Positions 25,057 through 33,461 of a DNA stretch of 64,000 bases are shown in pieces (positions within the stretch are counted from its first letter, which is position 1; the number at the start of each line of letters is the position of its first letter). The DNA is from Hyphomicrobium sp. ghe19 (lineage in GTDB: Bacteria > Pseudomonadota > Alphaproteobacteria > Rhizobiales > Hyphomicrobiaceae), in NCBI RefSeq assembly GCF_902712875.1, contig NZ_LR743509.1, positions 1,364,001 to 1,428,000 on the forward strand. Reading direction: 5' to 3'. A program made the translations under genes and the position numbers. The notes beneath the pieces are model-generated. The model was given only the letters and a program-made list of their open reading frames with translations. It was not told where the DNA came from and did not search any database.

Positions 25057-26139
25057 ATGTATCAAGATACCTCCATGACCGACATTGTCCTCCGTAAGGT
25101 CACCAAACGCTTCGGCGATTTGGTCGTCCTGCCTGAACTCGATCTTACCATTCGAAGCGGCGAATTCACTGTGCTGCTCGGACCGTCGGGTTGCGGCAAG
25201 ACAACTCTGATGCGGATCATTGCCGGACTCGAGGAGGTAACGAGCGGTGAAATCGTCATTTCCGGACAGGACGTGACGCACACGCGCGCCAGCGAACGCG
25301 ACGTTGCGATGGTGTTCCAGAGCTATGCGCTCTATCCCCATCTCAGCGTCGCGCACAATTTGGGATTCCCGCTCAAGGTCCGCGGTGAGGCTTCCGGCGT
25401 CATCGACGCCAAGGTCAAGAAGGTCGCGGCCTTGCTCGGACTCACGGCGTTGCTTCAGCGGAAGCCGAAGCAATTGTCAGGCGGGCAGCGCCAACGCGTG
25501 GCGCTGGGCCGCGCAATCATCCGTGAGCCCCGCATTTTTCTATTCGACGAGCCCCTATCAAATCTCGACGCGAACATGCGTGAAGGCGTGCGCTCGGAGC
25601 TGATCCGGTTTCATGCGGACGTCCGTAAGACAATCGTCTATGTGACCCACGATCAGGTGGAGGCGATGACGATGGCGCAGCGCATCGTCGTCATGCACGA
25701 AGGGGTCATTCAGCAGATCGGGACGGCGAAGGAGGTCTACAAGAAGCCGGCGAATACGTTCGTCGCTGGCTTCGTCGGAAGCCCCGGCATGAACCTCGTG
25801 CCGGCAGCGGAAATTGGACAGCCTATCATTGGGCAGGATTTTTCCGGCCGCAGAGAACACGTTCTTCGATCTGCCGGACGCGCCGCCTTGATCGGATGCA
25901 GGCCAGAGAACGTGCGCCTCGGCTCCAGATCAGCTAGCGGCTTCGCGTTCACGGCGAAAATTCTATCGCTCCAGCCGCTGGGCGCATCGATGATGGTCGA
26001 CCTCGAGACGGCGGGCAGCAGGATCGTCGCCTTGACCGAGTGGCGGGACAACAACTTGGAGCCAGGGCAGGCGATCGACGTTTGCTTTCCGCTTGAAGAC
26101 GTCTGCTACTTCAATGAGGCCGGTGCACGCTTCGATTGA
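25057..26139 (+). CDS. Sugar ABC transporter ATPase (UgpC/MalK-like)
   Basis: This 360-residue ATPase has Walker A GPSGCGKTT, Q-loop MVFQSYALYPHLSV, signature LSGGQRQRVALGRA, Walker B IFLFDEPLSNLD and the H-loop YVTHDQVEAM, followed by a C-terminal OB/TOBE domain (IGCRPENVRLG). It energises the CUT1 transporter. ATG 25075 is an alternative start. It follows the binding-protein gene by 23 bp. Confidence 0.93.
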   Translation: MYQDTSMTDIVLRKVTKRFGDLVVLPELDLTIRSGEFTVLLGPSGCGKTTLMRIIAGLEEVTSGEIVISGQDVTHTRASERDVAMVFQSYALYPHLSVAHNLGFPLKVRGEASGVIDAKVKKVAALLGLTALLQRKPKQLSGGQRQRVALGRAIIREPRIFLFDEPLSNLDANMREGVRSELIRFHADVRKTIVYVTHDQVEAMTMAQRIVVMHEGVIQQIGTAKEVYKKPANTFVAGFVGSPGMNLVPAAEIGQPIIGQDFSGRREHVLRSAGRAALIGCRPENVRLGSRSASGFAFTAKILSLQPLGASMMVDLETAGSRIVALTEWRDNNLEPGQAIDVCFPLEDVCYFNEAGARFD

Positions 26140-26173
26140 TGTGCGCGACAAGCGGGGCGATGCGCATAAGCCA

Positions 26174-26530
26174 TCACTGAGATGCTTGGCGTTTCAAGCT
26201 GATAATGTAGGCGATCACGTCATCGCGGTTTTGCTTCGAAAGGATGAAGTTCGGCATTGTCGGATGAGCGGTATCCAGCCATGCCGAAAGCGCGAGGCCC
26301 GTCATTCCCGATGTATTTGCCACGCTTGTGAAACTGGGTGCGCCGGCATTCGGCGATAGCACCTCATTTTCCTTGACGGCGTGGCATTCTGAGCAATGAT
26401 CCAACGCGAATATGCGCCCGATGTCGGCGTTGCCGGGCTCCCCCGCGTGTGCCTTTGCCGGTGTGAAGAGCGCCAGGGTCATGGCAAGCACGTAATGCGA
26501 TTTTGTCCCGGTTGAGACTCTGCTCGTCAT
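26174..26530 (-). CDS. Small periplasmic cytochrome c
   Basis: This ~118-residue protein has an export signal (VLAMTLALFTPAKAHA) and one haem site CSECH (DHCSECHAV), with a C-terminal MPNFILSKQNRDDVIAYIISL helix supplying a methionine ligand candidate. It is of the same short class as the cytochrome at 32929-33363 (shared MPN..L and DVxAYIxSL ends), suggesting paralogues. The ATG at 26530 is chosen; an upstream ATG at 26584 would add a second hydrophobic stretch. Confidence 0.82.
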   Translation of the reverse strand: MTSRVSTGTKSHYVLAMTLALFTPAKAHAGEPGNADIGRIFALDHCSECHAVKENEVLSPNAGAPSFTSVANTSGMTGLALSAWLDTAHPTMPNFILSKQNRDDVIAYIISLKRQASQ

Positions 26531-26598
26531 GATTTTACCCATCAAAATGAGAAGCGCGGTGATCCCGAACAAGTCGCGTCGCATTCGCTAGAGGTGCG

Positions 26599-27444
26599 CT
26601 AATGGGCAAGTAACACCGGCACCTTTGTATGTTGCAGGACATCTCGCGAGACGCCGCCCAAAATGAACTCTCGAAATCTTGAATGCCCGTAGATACCCAT
26701 GACAATGAGATCTTGATACGTGCGCCGCGTATGCACCAGAAGCCGATTGGCAACGGACAGATCATCCTGAGCAACCGTTTCGGTCTCAGCATGAACGCCG
26801 TGGCGCAACAGCGAGGAAGCGAGTTCATCGCTTGATGTTCGGTTGCTTCCGTCGGATGGGGTGTCGCCGTTCTCCGTCACCGTCAAAATGCGAACGCGCT
26901 GAGCGTTTGTCAGAATCGGCAATGCATCGAATGCAGCGCGTGCGGCTTCTTTGGTCGGCTTCCAGGCGATGGTGACGTCTTTGCCTATTTGCTCAAACTC
27001 ACCTTCCTGCGGAACGACGAGAGTGGGCCGGCCGCTTTCGAGCGCGACGCGTTCCGGGACGTCGTCAATCCAGGGATTTTGTCCTCCCTGACTAACGATG
27101 ACTAAATCGGCTGTGCGTGCATGATCAATGACGGCATCGGCAACATTAGCATCGAAGCTTGAATCGTCTGTTCGCCATTCGTGCGTGATGTTGTCCGCTT
27201 GTTTGATCTTGGCATCAAAAACTAGCTTGATACGCCGTTCCTGTTCACGATAGCTGGCAAGCTGATCTTCCATCCACGTCACTGCAAATGGGCCCACGAG
27301 ATCAGGCGGGGGAGTAGCCGACGGCATCACGTAAAGGCCGATGATATGCGCTCCGCCATTACGCGCTAAAGTGGCGGCCGTCCTTATAAGGTGTGGGACG
27401 CGCTTTTCGTCGTTCAAGTGCAGCAGCATCGTCCGGTATGGCAT
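26599..27444 (-). CDS. Tandem-domain universal stress protein (UspA family)
   Basis: This ~281-residue cytoplasmic protein contains two Usp folds. The second keeps the ATP-binding signature GIYGHSRFREFILGGVSRDVL; the first is more degenerate. Such proteins accumulate under energy or oxygen limitation in alphaproteobacteria. It sits between a cytochrome and a FixK-like regulator on the same strand, fitting a low-oxygen regulon. Start placed at MPYRTMLLHL. Confidence 0.9.
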   Translation of the reverse strand: MPYRTMLLHLNDEKRVPHLIRTAATLARNGGAHIIGLYVMPSATPPPDLVGPFAVTWMEDQLASYREQERRIKLVFDAKIKQADNITHEWRTDDSSFDANVADAVIDHARTADLVIVSQGGQNPWIDDVPERVALESGRPTLVVPQEGEFEQIGKDVTIAWKPTKEAARAAFDALPILTNAQRVRILTVTENGDTPSDGSNRTSSDELASSLLRHGVHAETETVAQDDLSVANRLLVHTRRTYQDLIVMGIYGHSRFREFILGGVSRDVLQHTKVPVLLAH

Positions 27445-27507
27445 AGTGAAAACTCCAGCTCGCAATATTTCGGCTGTAGCCAGGCAGAAGCAGCAGCTTA
27501 TCTTCCA

Positions 27508-28194
27508 TCAGCCGGCGATCTCTTCAAGACGATTGGCATCAAGAATGCGAACGTCATTTCCATTTTGAATCTCGATGACGCGCATCATCCTAAGTTTCGT
27601 CAGCGTGCGGCTGACCGTCTCGATCGTCAAGCCGAGCAGATCGGCAATATCGGAGCGACGCATCGGCAGGTTAATAAGATCTTCTTCTGCGTGGCCGCCG
27701 CGGCCCTTCAATTCGATAAGAAACGAAGCAATTCGTTCCATTGCGGTGCCCTGACCGACACTGACGAGCAGCCGGCGCGCGGCCGAGAGTTCTGCTGAAA
27801 CGGCGTTATAGAGCCGAAAGGCGAGGGCCGGATCGCGCGCCGCATCATGTTCGAGCTGCGATGTCGGCAGACACTTGACCTTGCAAGCGCAGGTGGCTTG
27901 CGCGTCGAAAACGTGGTCGCCGAACATTCCGAGGCCGATGTAATCGCCGGGATAGGCAAAGTCGATAATCTGGCGGCGGCCGTCGCTCAGGACCTTTGAC
28001 AGAGCAATCACACCGTCTTCGATACGATAGACGTGCGTCCGCGGGTCTCCCTCGCAAAAGACATGCTCTTTCGCCTCGATGCGCCGCACGGTCCCTGAAT
28101 GGAAGCCGTCGAGACCTTCAACGGGCTGGCGGTTAGGCGATCTCCGAGCGGTTTTGAAGCTCGTGGTCTGCTCGGTTTGTGGCGCGCTAAACAT
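27508..28194 (-). CDS. Crp/Fnr-family regulator of the FixK type
   Basis: This 228-residue protein has an N-terminal cNMP-binding-like barrel (EGDPRTHVYRIEDGVIALSKVLSDGRRQIIDFAYPGDYIGLG) and a C-terminal winged helix (MRRSDIADLLGLTIETVSRTLTKLRMMRVI). The recognition helix E-TVSR matches FNR/FixK proteins. No N-terminal FNR-style iron-sulfur cysteine cluster is present; two cysteines lie mid-protein. It therefore looks like a FixK-type regulator rather than an oxygen-sensing FNR. Neighbours (oxygen-type PAS kinase, cytochromes, USP, hemerythrin) support a micro-oxic response. Confidence 0.88.
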   Translation of the reverse strand: MFSAPQTEQTTSFKTARRSPNRQPVEGLDGFHSGTVRRIEAKEHVFCEGDPRTHVYRIEDGVIALSKVLSDGRRQIIDFAYPGDYIGLGMFGDHVFDAQATCACKVKCLPTSQLEHDAARDPALAFRLYNAVSAELSAARRLLVSVGQGTAMERIASFLIELKGRGGHAEEDLINLPMRRSDIADLLGLTIETVSRTLTKLRMMRVIEIQNGNDVRILDANRLEEIAG

Positions 28195-28320
28195 GTCCCG
28201 TGTATCCTTCTACCCGTCGTCCCGTTGAGGGCATATGACAGGATTAACGTGCCGGGCATTTGCGCTCAGTGTAATCAATTGTAATAGTTTGTAACCGACT
28301 GACGTTTGGAAACCCGCGTT

Positions 28321-29037
28321 GTGACCGAAATACTCGTTGTCGATGATGATCCCGAGATCCGAAGCTTGCTCAAGACGTGCTTCGAGCGGGAAGGTTACGA
28401 CGTCATTGAAGCGCCTGACGCCCTGAACGCTCGTGCTGCGCTGGAGCGCGGCACCATCAGCCTCATAACGTTGGATCTGACGCTCGGCCGCGATGATGGT
28501 CTAAGCCTCGCGCGAGAAATCCGGGCGTCCTGCGACGTGCCGATCGTGATGCTTTCAGGCAAGGGCGATACGGTCGATCGCATCGTCGGGCTGGAGGTCG
28601 GCGCCGACGATTACATTGCGAAGCCGTTCAGTCCGCGTGAGGTTCTGGCGCGCGTGCGCGCGGTGTTGAGACGGAGGGAGGGCGGCAGTGCGCCGGCCGC
28701 CCGACCGGCATCCGCGCATGAAGTCTTCCGTTTCGGCAGTTGGACGCTCGACATAACAAGCCGTGAACTCAAGGGGCAATTGAACGAGCGTCGCGAGCTG
28801 ACGACAGCTGAATTCAATTTGCTCGAGCTCTTCGTGCGGCACGCGCACCGGGTGCTGTCGCGAGACGAAATTATGGATCTCCTCAAGGGGCACGATTACT
28901 CGCCACTCGATCGCTCGATCGACGCGCTCGTCAGCCGGTTGCGCCGAAAAATCGACGACGAGACGGATGCCGAGCACATCAAATCGATCCGCGGGGTCGG
29001 GTATATGTTCGCGAGCGACGTTCGCCGGACCGCTTAG
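28321..29037 (+). CDS. OmpR-family response regulator
   Basis: This ~238-residue regulator has a receiver domain (EILVVDDDPEIRSLLKTCFE; phosphoacceptor Asp in LITLDLTLGRDDG; VMLSGKGDTVDRIVGLEVGADDYIAKPF) and a winged-helix trans_reg_C domain (FRFGSWTLD ... ELTTAEFNLLELF ... SIDALVSRLRRKIDD ... SIRGVGYMFA). GTG 28321 is the preferred start, with TTG 28306 an alternative. It is convergent with the hybrid histidine kinase, 4 bp apart, and may be its partner. Confidence 0.92.
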   Translation: MTEILVVDDDPEIRSLLKTCFEREGYDVIEAPDALNARAALERGTISLITLDLTLGRDDGLSLAREIRASCDVPIVMLSGKGDTVDRIVGLEVGADDYIAKPFSPREVLARVRAVLRRREGGSAPAARPASAHEVFRFGSWTLDITSRELKGQLNERRELTTAEFNLLELFVRHAHRVLSRDEIMDLLKGHDYSPLDRSIDALVSRLRRKIDDETDAEHIKSIRGVGYMFASDVRRTA

Positions 29038-29041
29038 GCTG

Positions 29042-30988
29042 TCAGTCACGCAGCGATGCTTGGCGGGCGGCCTTCTTATCGATCGTTGCGCGCAACATGC
29101 TGGCGAGCTGTTTCTGCGTATATGGCTTGCGCAGAATTGGCCAGAAGGTGTCGGCTTCGCCCTTGCCGGCTGCTTCATCGGCGAAGCCTGTCGTTAAAAT
29201 GACCGGGAGATCCGGCAGTCGGGCCGAGATCCAGGTCGCGAGTTCAATACCGGTCATTCCGCCCGGCATAATGATATCGGTGAATACTGCGCTGACCTGT
29301 TGTCCGCTTTCAAGTGCGGCCTTCGCCTCGACGCCGCTCGCACACTCGACCGTATCATAACCGAGTCGCTTGAGGCGGTTTACGGTCAACTGGCGAACGT
29401 CGCGGTTGTCCTCGACGACCAGGATGCATTCGCCGTTCGCATGTGGTTCCGTTGCGAGAGATAACGTTTCGTCGTGCTGCGCGGCCTCTTCGTCGCAACG
29501 GGGCAAATACATATTTACGGTCGTGCCGGCGCCCGGCTCGCTGTTGATCGTGATATTGCCGTTCGACTGCTTGATGAAACCATAGATCGTGCTGAGGCCA
29601 AGGCCTGTGCCGCGTCCTATCGACTTGGTCGTGAAAAAGGGTTCGAACACGCGGCTCAAAACATCCTTGCTCATGCCAATACCGTTGTCGGAAACGGAAA
29701 TGCGCACATAGTCTCCGGCTCTGAGAGAATCCTCGATGCCGATCTCTCCTTCCTGGAGGACGACATTATCTGTCCGGACGGCCAAGGTGCCACCTTCCGG
29801 CATCGCATCGCGTGCGTTGATGGCGAGGTTCAAGACGGCCGCTTCGACTTCCCCGGCGTCGGCGCGGACGAGCCATAGCGGCGACGCGAATTGGGTGCGG
29901 AGCTCGATCATGTCGCCGAGCGTGCGACGGAGCAGTTCCGTCATGGTGCGCACTTGGTCGTTCAAGTTGATGACCGCGGGTGCGAGATGGCGCCGGCGTG
30001 CGAAGGTTAAGAGGCGCTTTGTGAGCCGCGCACCAGAATCCGCCGCTCGTGCTGCCCGATCAAGAAGTTCACGATCTTGCTCGCTCAAAGGCTGCTCTTC
30101 GAGAAGCTCGAGGTTGCCCGAGATGATCGTGAGCAGATTGTTGAAGTCGTGAGCGATGCCGCCGGTGAGCTGTCCGATGGCTTCAAGACGTTGCGATTTG
30201 ACGGCCGCCTCTTTGTTTTTGAGCGTTTCCGTGACGTCCCGGAAGACGCTCACCCGGACACTCGGTCTCGCATGTTGATCGGCGACCTGAGTAAATATCC
30301 CTTCCGCCGGAAAAGTGCTGCCGTCTTTACGGCGTAACAGCACGGAGAGATTGAGATCCGGCGCTCGCTCAATCGATCGAGAAATATCGAATTCGATCTG
30401 GGGAAGCCTTTCGGGATCTCCAAACAAACTGGCCCATTCCATACCGGTCGCTTCGGCCTCGTCGTACCCGAATATTTTCGTTGCAGCGGGGTTGAAGAGA
30501 AGGATCTTTCCGTCGGGGGACGAGATGACGAGAGCTTCGGGAACGTGCTCGAAAACCGTCTCGAACAGACGTGACTGACGATCCACCTCATCCTGCAGCT
30601 TGGCGCGGTCGCTGAGATCGTTGATGATGCCGGAGAAGAAGCGCCGGCCGTCGACCATGAATTCGCTGACGGCCAAATGGATCGGGAAGATGCTGCCGTT
30701 CTTCCGTTGGCCTTTGACTTCGCGGCCGATGCCGATGATGCGCTTCTCTCCTGTCTTGACATGGCGGCCGATATAATCGTCGTGCTCCGTGCGATAGGGC
30801 TCGGGCATCAGCATTTTGATATTTTGGTTGAGCATTTCATCGGCGCGGTAGCCAAACATCACTTCCGTCGCCGGATTGACGCTTTGGATACGGCCGGTGT
30901 CGTCGATCGCCAGGATGGCGGAAACCGCGGAATCCAGAATCGCCTGGAGCATTGATGACCTTGAAATTATTGCTTGGCTGATCTGCAC
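29042..30988 (-). CDS. Hybrid sensor histidine kinase with FixL-like PAS domain
   Basis: This 648-residue protein carries two PAS domains (~10-130 and ~140-255), a HisKA domain with phospho-His in GQLTGGIAHDFNN, a HATPase domain (NLAINARDAMP, VSDNGIGMS, GRGTGLGLSTIYG) and a C-terminal receiver (ILVVEDNRDVRQ; Asp in AVFTDIIMPGG). PAS-1 keeps residues equivalent to the FixL haem pocket: His69 and Arg89 with the same 20-residue spacing as the FixL proximal His and distal Arg, and Arg75. It lacks membrane segments, so a cytoplasmic oxygen sensor is likely. ATG 30952 is an alternative start. Confidence 0.9.
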   Translation of the reverse strand: MQISQAIISRSSMLQAILDSAVSAILAIDDTGRIQSVNPATEVMFGYRADEMLNQNIKMLMPEPYRTEHDDYIGRHVKTGEKRIIGIGREVKGQRKNGSIFPIHLAVSEFMVDGRRFFSGIINDLSDRAKLQDEVDRQSRLFETVFEHVPEALVISSPDGKILLFNPAATKIFGYDEAEATGMEWASLFGDPERLPQIEFDISRSIERAPDLNLSVLLRRKDGSTFPAEGIFTQVADQHARPSVRVSVFRDVTETLKNKEAAVKSQRLEAIGQLTGGIAHDFNNLLTIISGNLELLEEQPLSEQDRELLDRAARAADSGARLTKRLLTFARRRHLAPAVINLNDQVRTMTELLRRTLGDMIELRTQFASPLWLVRADAGEVEAAVLNLAINARDAMPEGGTLAVRTDNVVLQEGEIGIEDSLRAGDYVRISVSDNGIGMSKDVLSRVFEPFFTTKSIGRGTGLGLSTIYGFIKQSNGNITINSEPGAGTTVNMYLPRCDEEAAQHDETLSLATEPHANGECILVVEDNRDVRQLTVNRLKRLGYDTVECASGVEAKAALESGQQVSAVFTDIIMPGGMTGIELATWISARLPDLPVILTTGFADEAAGKGEADTFWPILRKPYTQKQLASMLRATIDKKAARQASLRD

Positions 30989-31110
30989 CTTACTGCCTCG
31001 GCAATCGGCAATCCAGCTGACGACGCCGGATCAGAGCGTCGCAAAATATTCGGCGTGCGGCGGCTCAGAACTGATCTCGATCAAGGTCCGAAGGGCGCAG
31101 TCGCCGCAAA

Positions 31111-31674
31111 ATGGGCTCCGAAACTGGAGCCTTTAAGCCCTTGGCCGAACAAACAGGAACATCATACTTCGACGAGGACCATCCTGGGGCAAGGTTTCTT
31201 GCTGACCATGCCCTACAACTCGAAGTTTGCCGTGGGCTGCTCGCGCTCGCGGACGGACTACCGAAAACAGCCGACCACAATCTCACTCAACGCCTCATTG
31301 AAATATTCAACGCAGCTTGGCTAGGGCATGTCCGCTTTCAAGACGAAGTGATTTGCCCGCTTCTCAAGCGCCGGCGGGGAGAGGGGCAATGGGGATGCGC
31401 GGCGCTATTTGATCGTCAGCACAGCGAAATCCGTTTCGCCAATGATGAACTGGTGGAGACGTTTCGCGGCGCGGTGTCTTGCGGGGCGGCAAGCGATACG
31501 TTGGCGTATCTTTTGCGGCATGTTTCTGAACGCAGGCGGGATCATATCGAGGCGGAACACGTTTTACTTCTGCCGGTCTTGCGAGAGGCCATTGCTCCGA
31601 TCGAACGCAAAACTTATCTCGAATGGGCCGCGGCCAATCCGTTGCCGTTTGCTGGGCTTGGACTAGACAGTTGA
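31111..31674 (+). CDS. Hemerythrin-like (HHE) protein
   Basis: This 187-residue protein shows the spaced His/Glu ligands of the hemerythrin HHE fold: DEDHPGARFLADHALQLE, AAWLGHVRFQDEVICPLL, LFDRQHSEIRFANDEL and RRRDHIEAEHVLLLPVL. It would be a cytoplasmic four-helix bundle with a di-iron site that binds oxygen or NO. It is placed 122 bp from the divergent FixL-like kinase, consistent with oxygen or nitric-oxide handling. Confidence 0.8.
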   Translation: MGSETGAFKPLAEQTGTSYFDEDHPGARFLADHALQLEVCRGLLALADGLPKTADHNLTQRLIEIFNAAWLGHVRFQDEVICPLLKRRRGEGQWGCAALFDRQHSEIRFANDELVETFRGAVSCGAASDTLAYLLRHVSERRRDHIEAEHVLLLPVLREAIAPIERKTYLEWAAANPLPFAGLGLDS

Positions 31675-31711
31675 GTCCGGAAAATTTTTGAGCTTCAGGG
31701 AATTTGCGGAA

Positions 31712-32161
31712 ATGAAGCCGACACGTACCTGGATCCTTATCGCAGACGGCGCTCATGCGCGGATGCTTGAGGCCCTCGGCAAGGGGCATGGCCTTCATGA
31801 AGTGGCGGGAACGGAAACCCGGCTGCATATTCCGCCGAGCCATCTTTTGGGAAGAGCAGAACCAGGGCGGGTTCATGAATCGGTCGGCTACACGCGGCAC
31901 GCCATCGAACCCAGAAGCGACCCGCACGATTCTCTGGAGGTTCAGTTCGCCGATCAGCTTGCCGATCACCTGCGCCAGTACGTGGAGATCAACGCTTTTG
32001 ACAGGCTCGTGATCGTGGCGCCACCTACAATGCTTGGCTATCTCCGCAAGCGCTTGGCAACGGAAGTTGCCTCGAAGGTGATCGCCGAGGTCGACAAGGA
32101 CCTGACGAAGGTACCTAACGGCGACATCGCTTCCCACCTCGAAAATGTTGTTTACCTATAG
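31712..32161 (+). CDS. Host-attachment-family protein
   Basis: This ~149-residue cytoplasmic-looking protein matches the family annotated as required for attachment to host cells: the opening PTRTWILIADGAHARMLEAL, the middle HDSLEVQFADQLADHLRQYV and the end RLVIVAPPTMLGYLRKRL ... VIAEVDKDLTKVPNGDIASHL. The molecular activity is unknown; the fold is related to baeRF/eRF1-like domains. ATG 31712 preferred over TTG 31688. It follows the hemerythrin gene by 37 bp. Confidence 0.85.
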   Translation: MKPTRTWILIADGAHARMLEALGKGHGLHEVAGTETRLHIPPSHLLGRAEPGRVHESVGYTRHAIEPRSDPHDSLEVQFADQLADHLRQYVEINAFDRLVIVAPPTMLGYLRKRLATEVASKVIAEVDKDLTKVPNGDIASHLENVVYL

Positions 32162-32218
32162 GCGTTAGATAAGCCTTTTGAATGCGCCAAATCCGGCGCG
32201 GCAGCGGCCGCTTCCAGT

Positions 32219-32674
32219 TTAGCGCTGCTGAATGGATTCCAGGTAGTCTTTCAGCTGAATTACGGCTTGCCGGGAGAACGCGCCTCCGCGTTTGCCGCCA
32301 CCGCCTTGGACGCTAAATACTTTGCCCCAGATCGGCATGTCGCGCGTACCATGGGCGGTGACATCGCCCCCATAACGAATGGTTTCGACAATGCGCTCGG
32401 CCGGGAAGTTTCCGCCGGAGCGCTTGCTGATCGTCGTCAAGTCGGACGGCGCAACCTTGAGCACATCGGCAATCGGCCCGTGCCCTTTCCCGTCCGCGCC
32501 GTGGCATTGGGCACAATGTCCGGCAAACAAAAGTTGCCCCAAAGATGCTTCCGTCGTTGCCGGCGCTTTCGCACCGAGGGCCGTTGCGGACGCCGTCGCG
32601 ACGAGTATGGAGAGTGTGCCAATGATGATTGCAGCGTTGGCTCGCTTGGCTTTCGCAGGGGCGATGATCGCCAT
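32219..32674 (-). CDS. Periplasmic cytochrome c with glycine-rich insert
   Basis: This 151-residue protein has a signal sequence (residues ~12-34), haem site CAQCHGADGKGHGP and a C-terminal MPIWGKVF methionine ligand, followed by an unusual basic glycine-rich GGGGKRGG stretch and the closing helix AVIQLKDYLESI. It resembles cytochrome-c family subunits that accept electrons from dehydrogenases. It is divergent from another cytochrome c gene. Confidence 0.85.
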   Translation of the reverse strand: MAIIAPAKAKRANAAIIIGTLSILVATASATALGAKAPATTEASLGQLLFAGHCAQCHGADGKGHGPIADVLKVAPSDLTTISKRSGGNFPAERIVETIRYGGDVTAHGTRDMPIWGKVFSVQGGGGKRGGAFSRQAVIQLKDYLESIQQR

Positions 32675-32854
32675 CGTCTTACCTCCGGCTCAGTGGCCGC
32701 TGCAGTGGCTTACCAAAAAGTTGGAACGCGCAGAGGAGAATGTTCGGGGCATGTACGCGATGAGGTGAATTCGACGGTCCGGATTTTACAATATGTGTTT
32801 CATTCGGCATTCTTGAAAACTTGGCCGAAGAATTTCGGATCGGCAATCTGTCGA

Positions 32855-32868
32855 TTGCGCCACGTCAA
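32855..32868 (+). promoter_or_regulatory. Candidate FNR/FixK-type binding site
   Basis: TTGCGCCACGTCAA fits the FixK half-site pattern TTG(A/C)-N6-(T/G)CAA. Its centre is ~67 bp before the start of the cytochrome gene at 32929, a plausible activator position. A FixK-type regulator is encoded 5 kb away. Confidence 0.35.
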
Positions 32869-32928
32869 TTGCTAATGAGCCGCGCCGCGCTAGGGCTTCA
32901 TTTGACTTAAACCCGTGGAGATCTCGAC

Positions 32929-33363
32929 GTGCCTATGTCCGATCAAACCGTCACTTGGCGCGTCAGGCCCATCAAACAGCCAGCCCCTATTGCTGCCCGT
33001 CTATTGGCGATTACCGCCGCGGCTTGTGCGTTCACGTCTCTGGCCAATGGTCAATCCAACGAAAACGAGCCCGTGCAGCAACCCGGCGCGATACAAGCGA
33101 AGAAGCCAGATCCCGAAAACGGGCGCGCCGTTGCTCGTGCGCTATGCACGAACTGTCATTTGATCGGAGATCAGCCTAACTCGGCTGTGAACGCGGATGT
33201 GCCGAGCTTCGTAGCGATTTCCAACATTCATGACCAATCAGTCGAGCGCATATCGAATTGGTTGCTTAATTCTCATGGATCAATGCCGAACGCTCATCTT
33301 ACGCGGAAGGAGCTTGGCGACGTCGCAGCATATATAATGTCGTTGCACCAACCCAAGCCATAG
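32929..33363 (+). CDS. Small periplasmic cytochrome c
   Basis: This 144-residue protein has an N-terminal hydrophobic export segment (RLLAITAAACAFTSLANG), a proline/glutamate-rich linker and one haem site CTNCHLI; the tail contains SMPNAHLTRKELGDVAAYIMSL with a candidate methionine ligand. It parallels the cytochrome at 26174-26530. GTG 32929 has GGAG nine bases upstream; ATG 32935 is the alternative. A FixK-like site precedes it. Confidence 0.85.
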   Translation: MPMSDQTVTWRVRPIKQPAPIAARLLAITAAACAFTSLANGQSNENEPVQQPGAIQAKKPDPENGRAVARALCTNCHLIGDQPNSAVNADVPSFVAISNIHDQSVERISNWLLNSHGSMPNAHLTRKELGDVAAYIMSLHQPKP

Positions 33364-33461
33364 TTTTGCGCAGTCGGGAACTGATCCGCTGGATGGCATC
33401 CGCCCATCTCATGCCAATCATCAGGGTCGTGTACGGTTGAAGGGGCGCTCATCGACTGCGT

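Noticed and set aside
28261..28320. FNR-like box in the regulator/response-regulator gap (TAATCAATTGTAAT)
   Set aside because: The half-sites do not fit TTG(A/C)-N6-(T/G)CAA, so no site was called.
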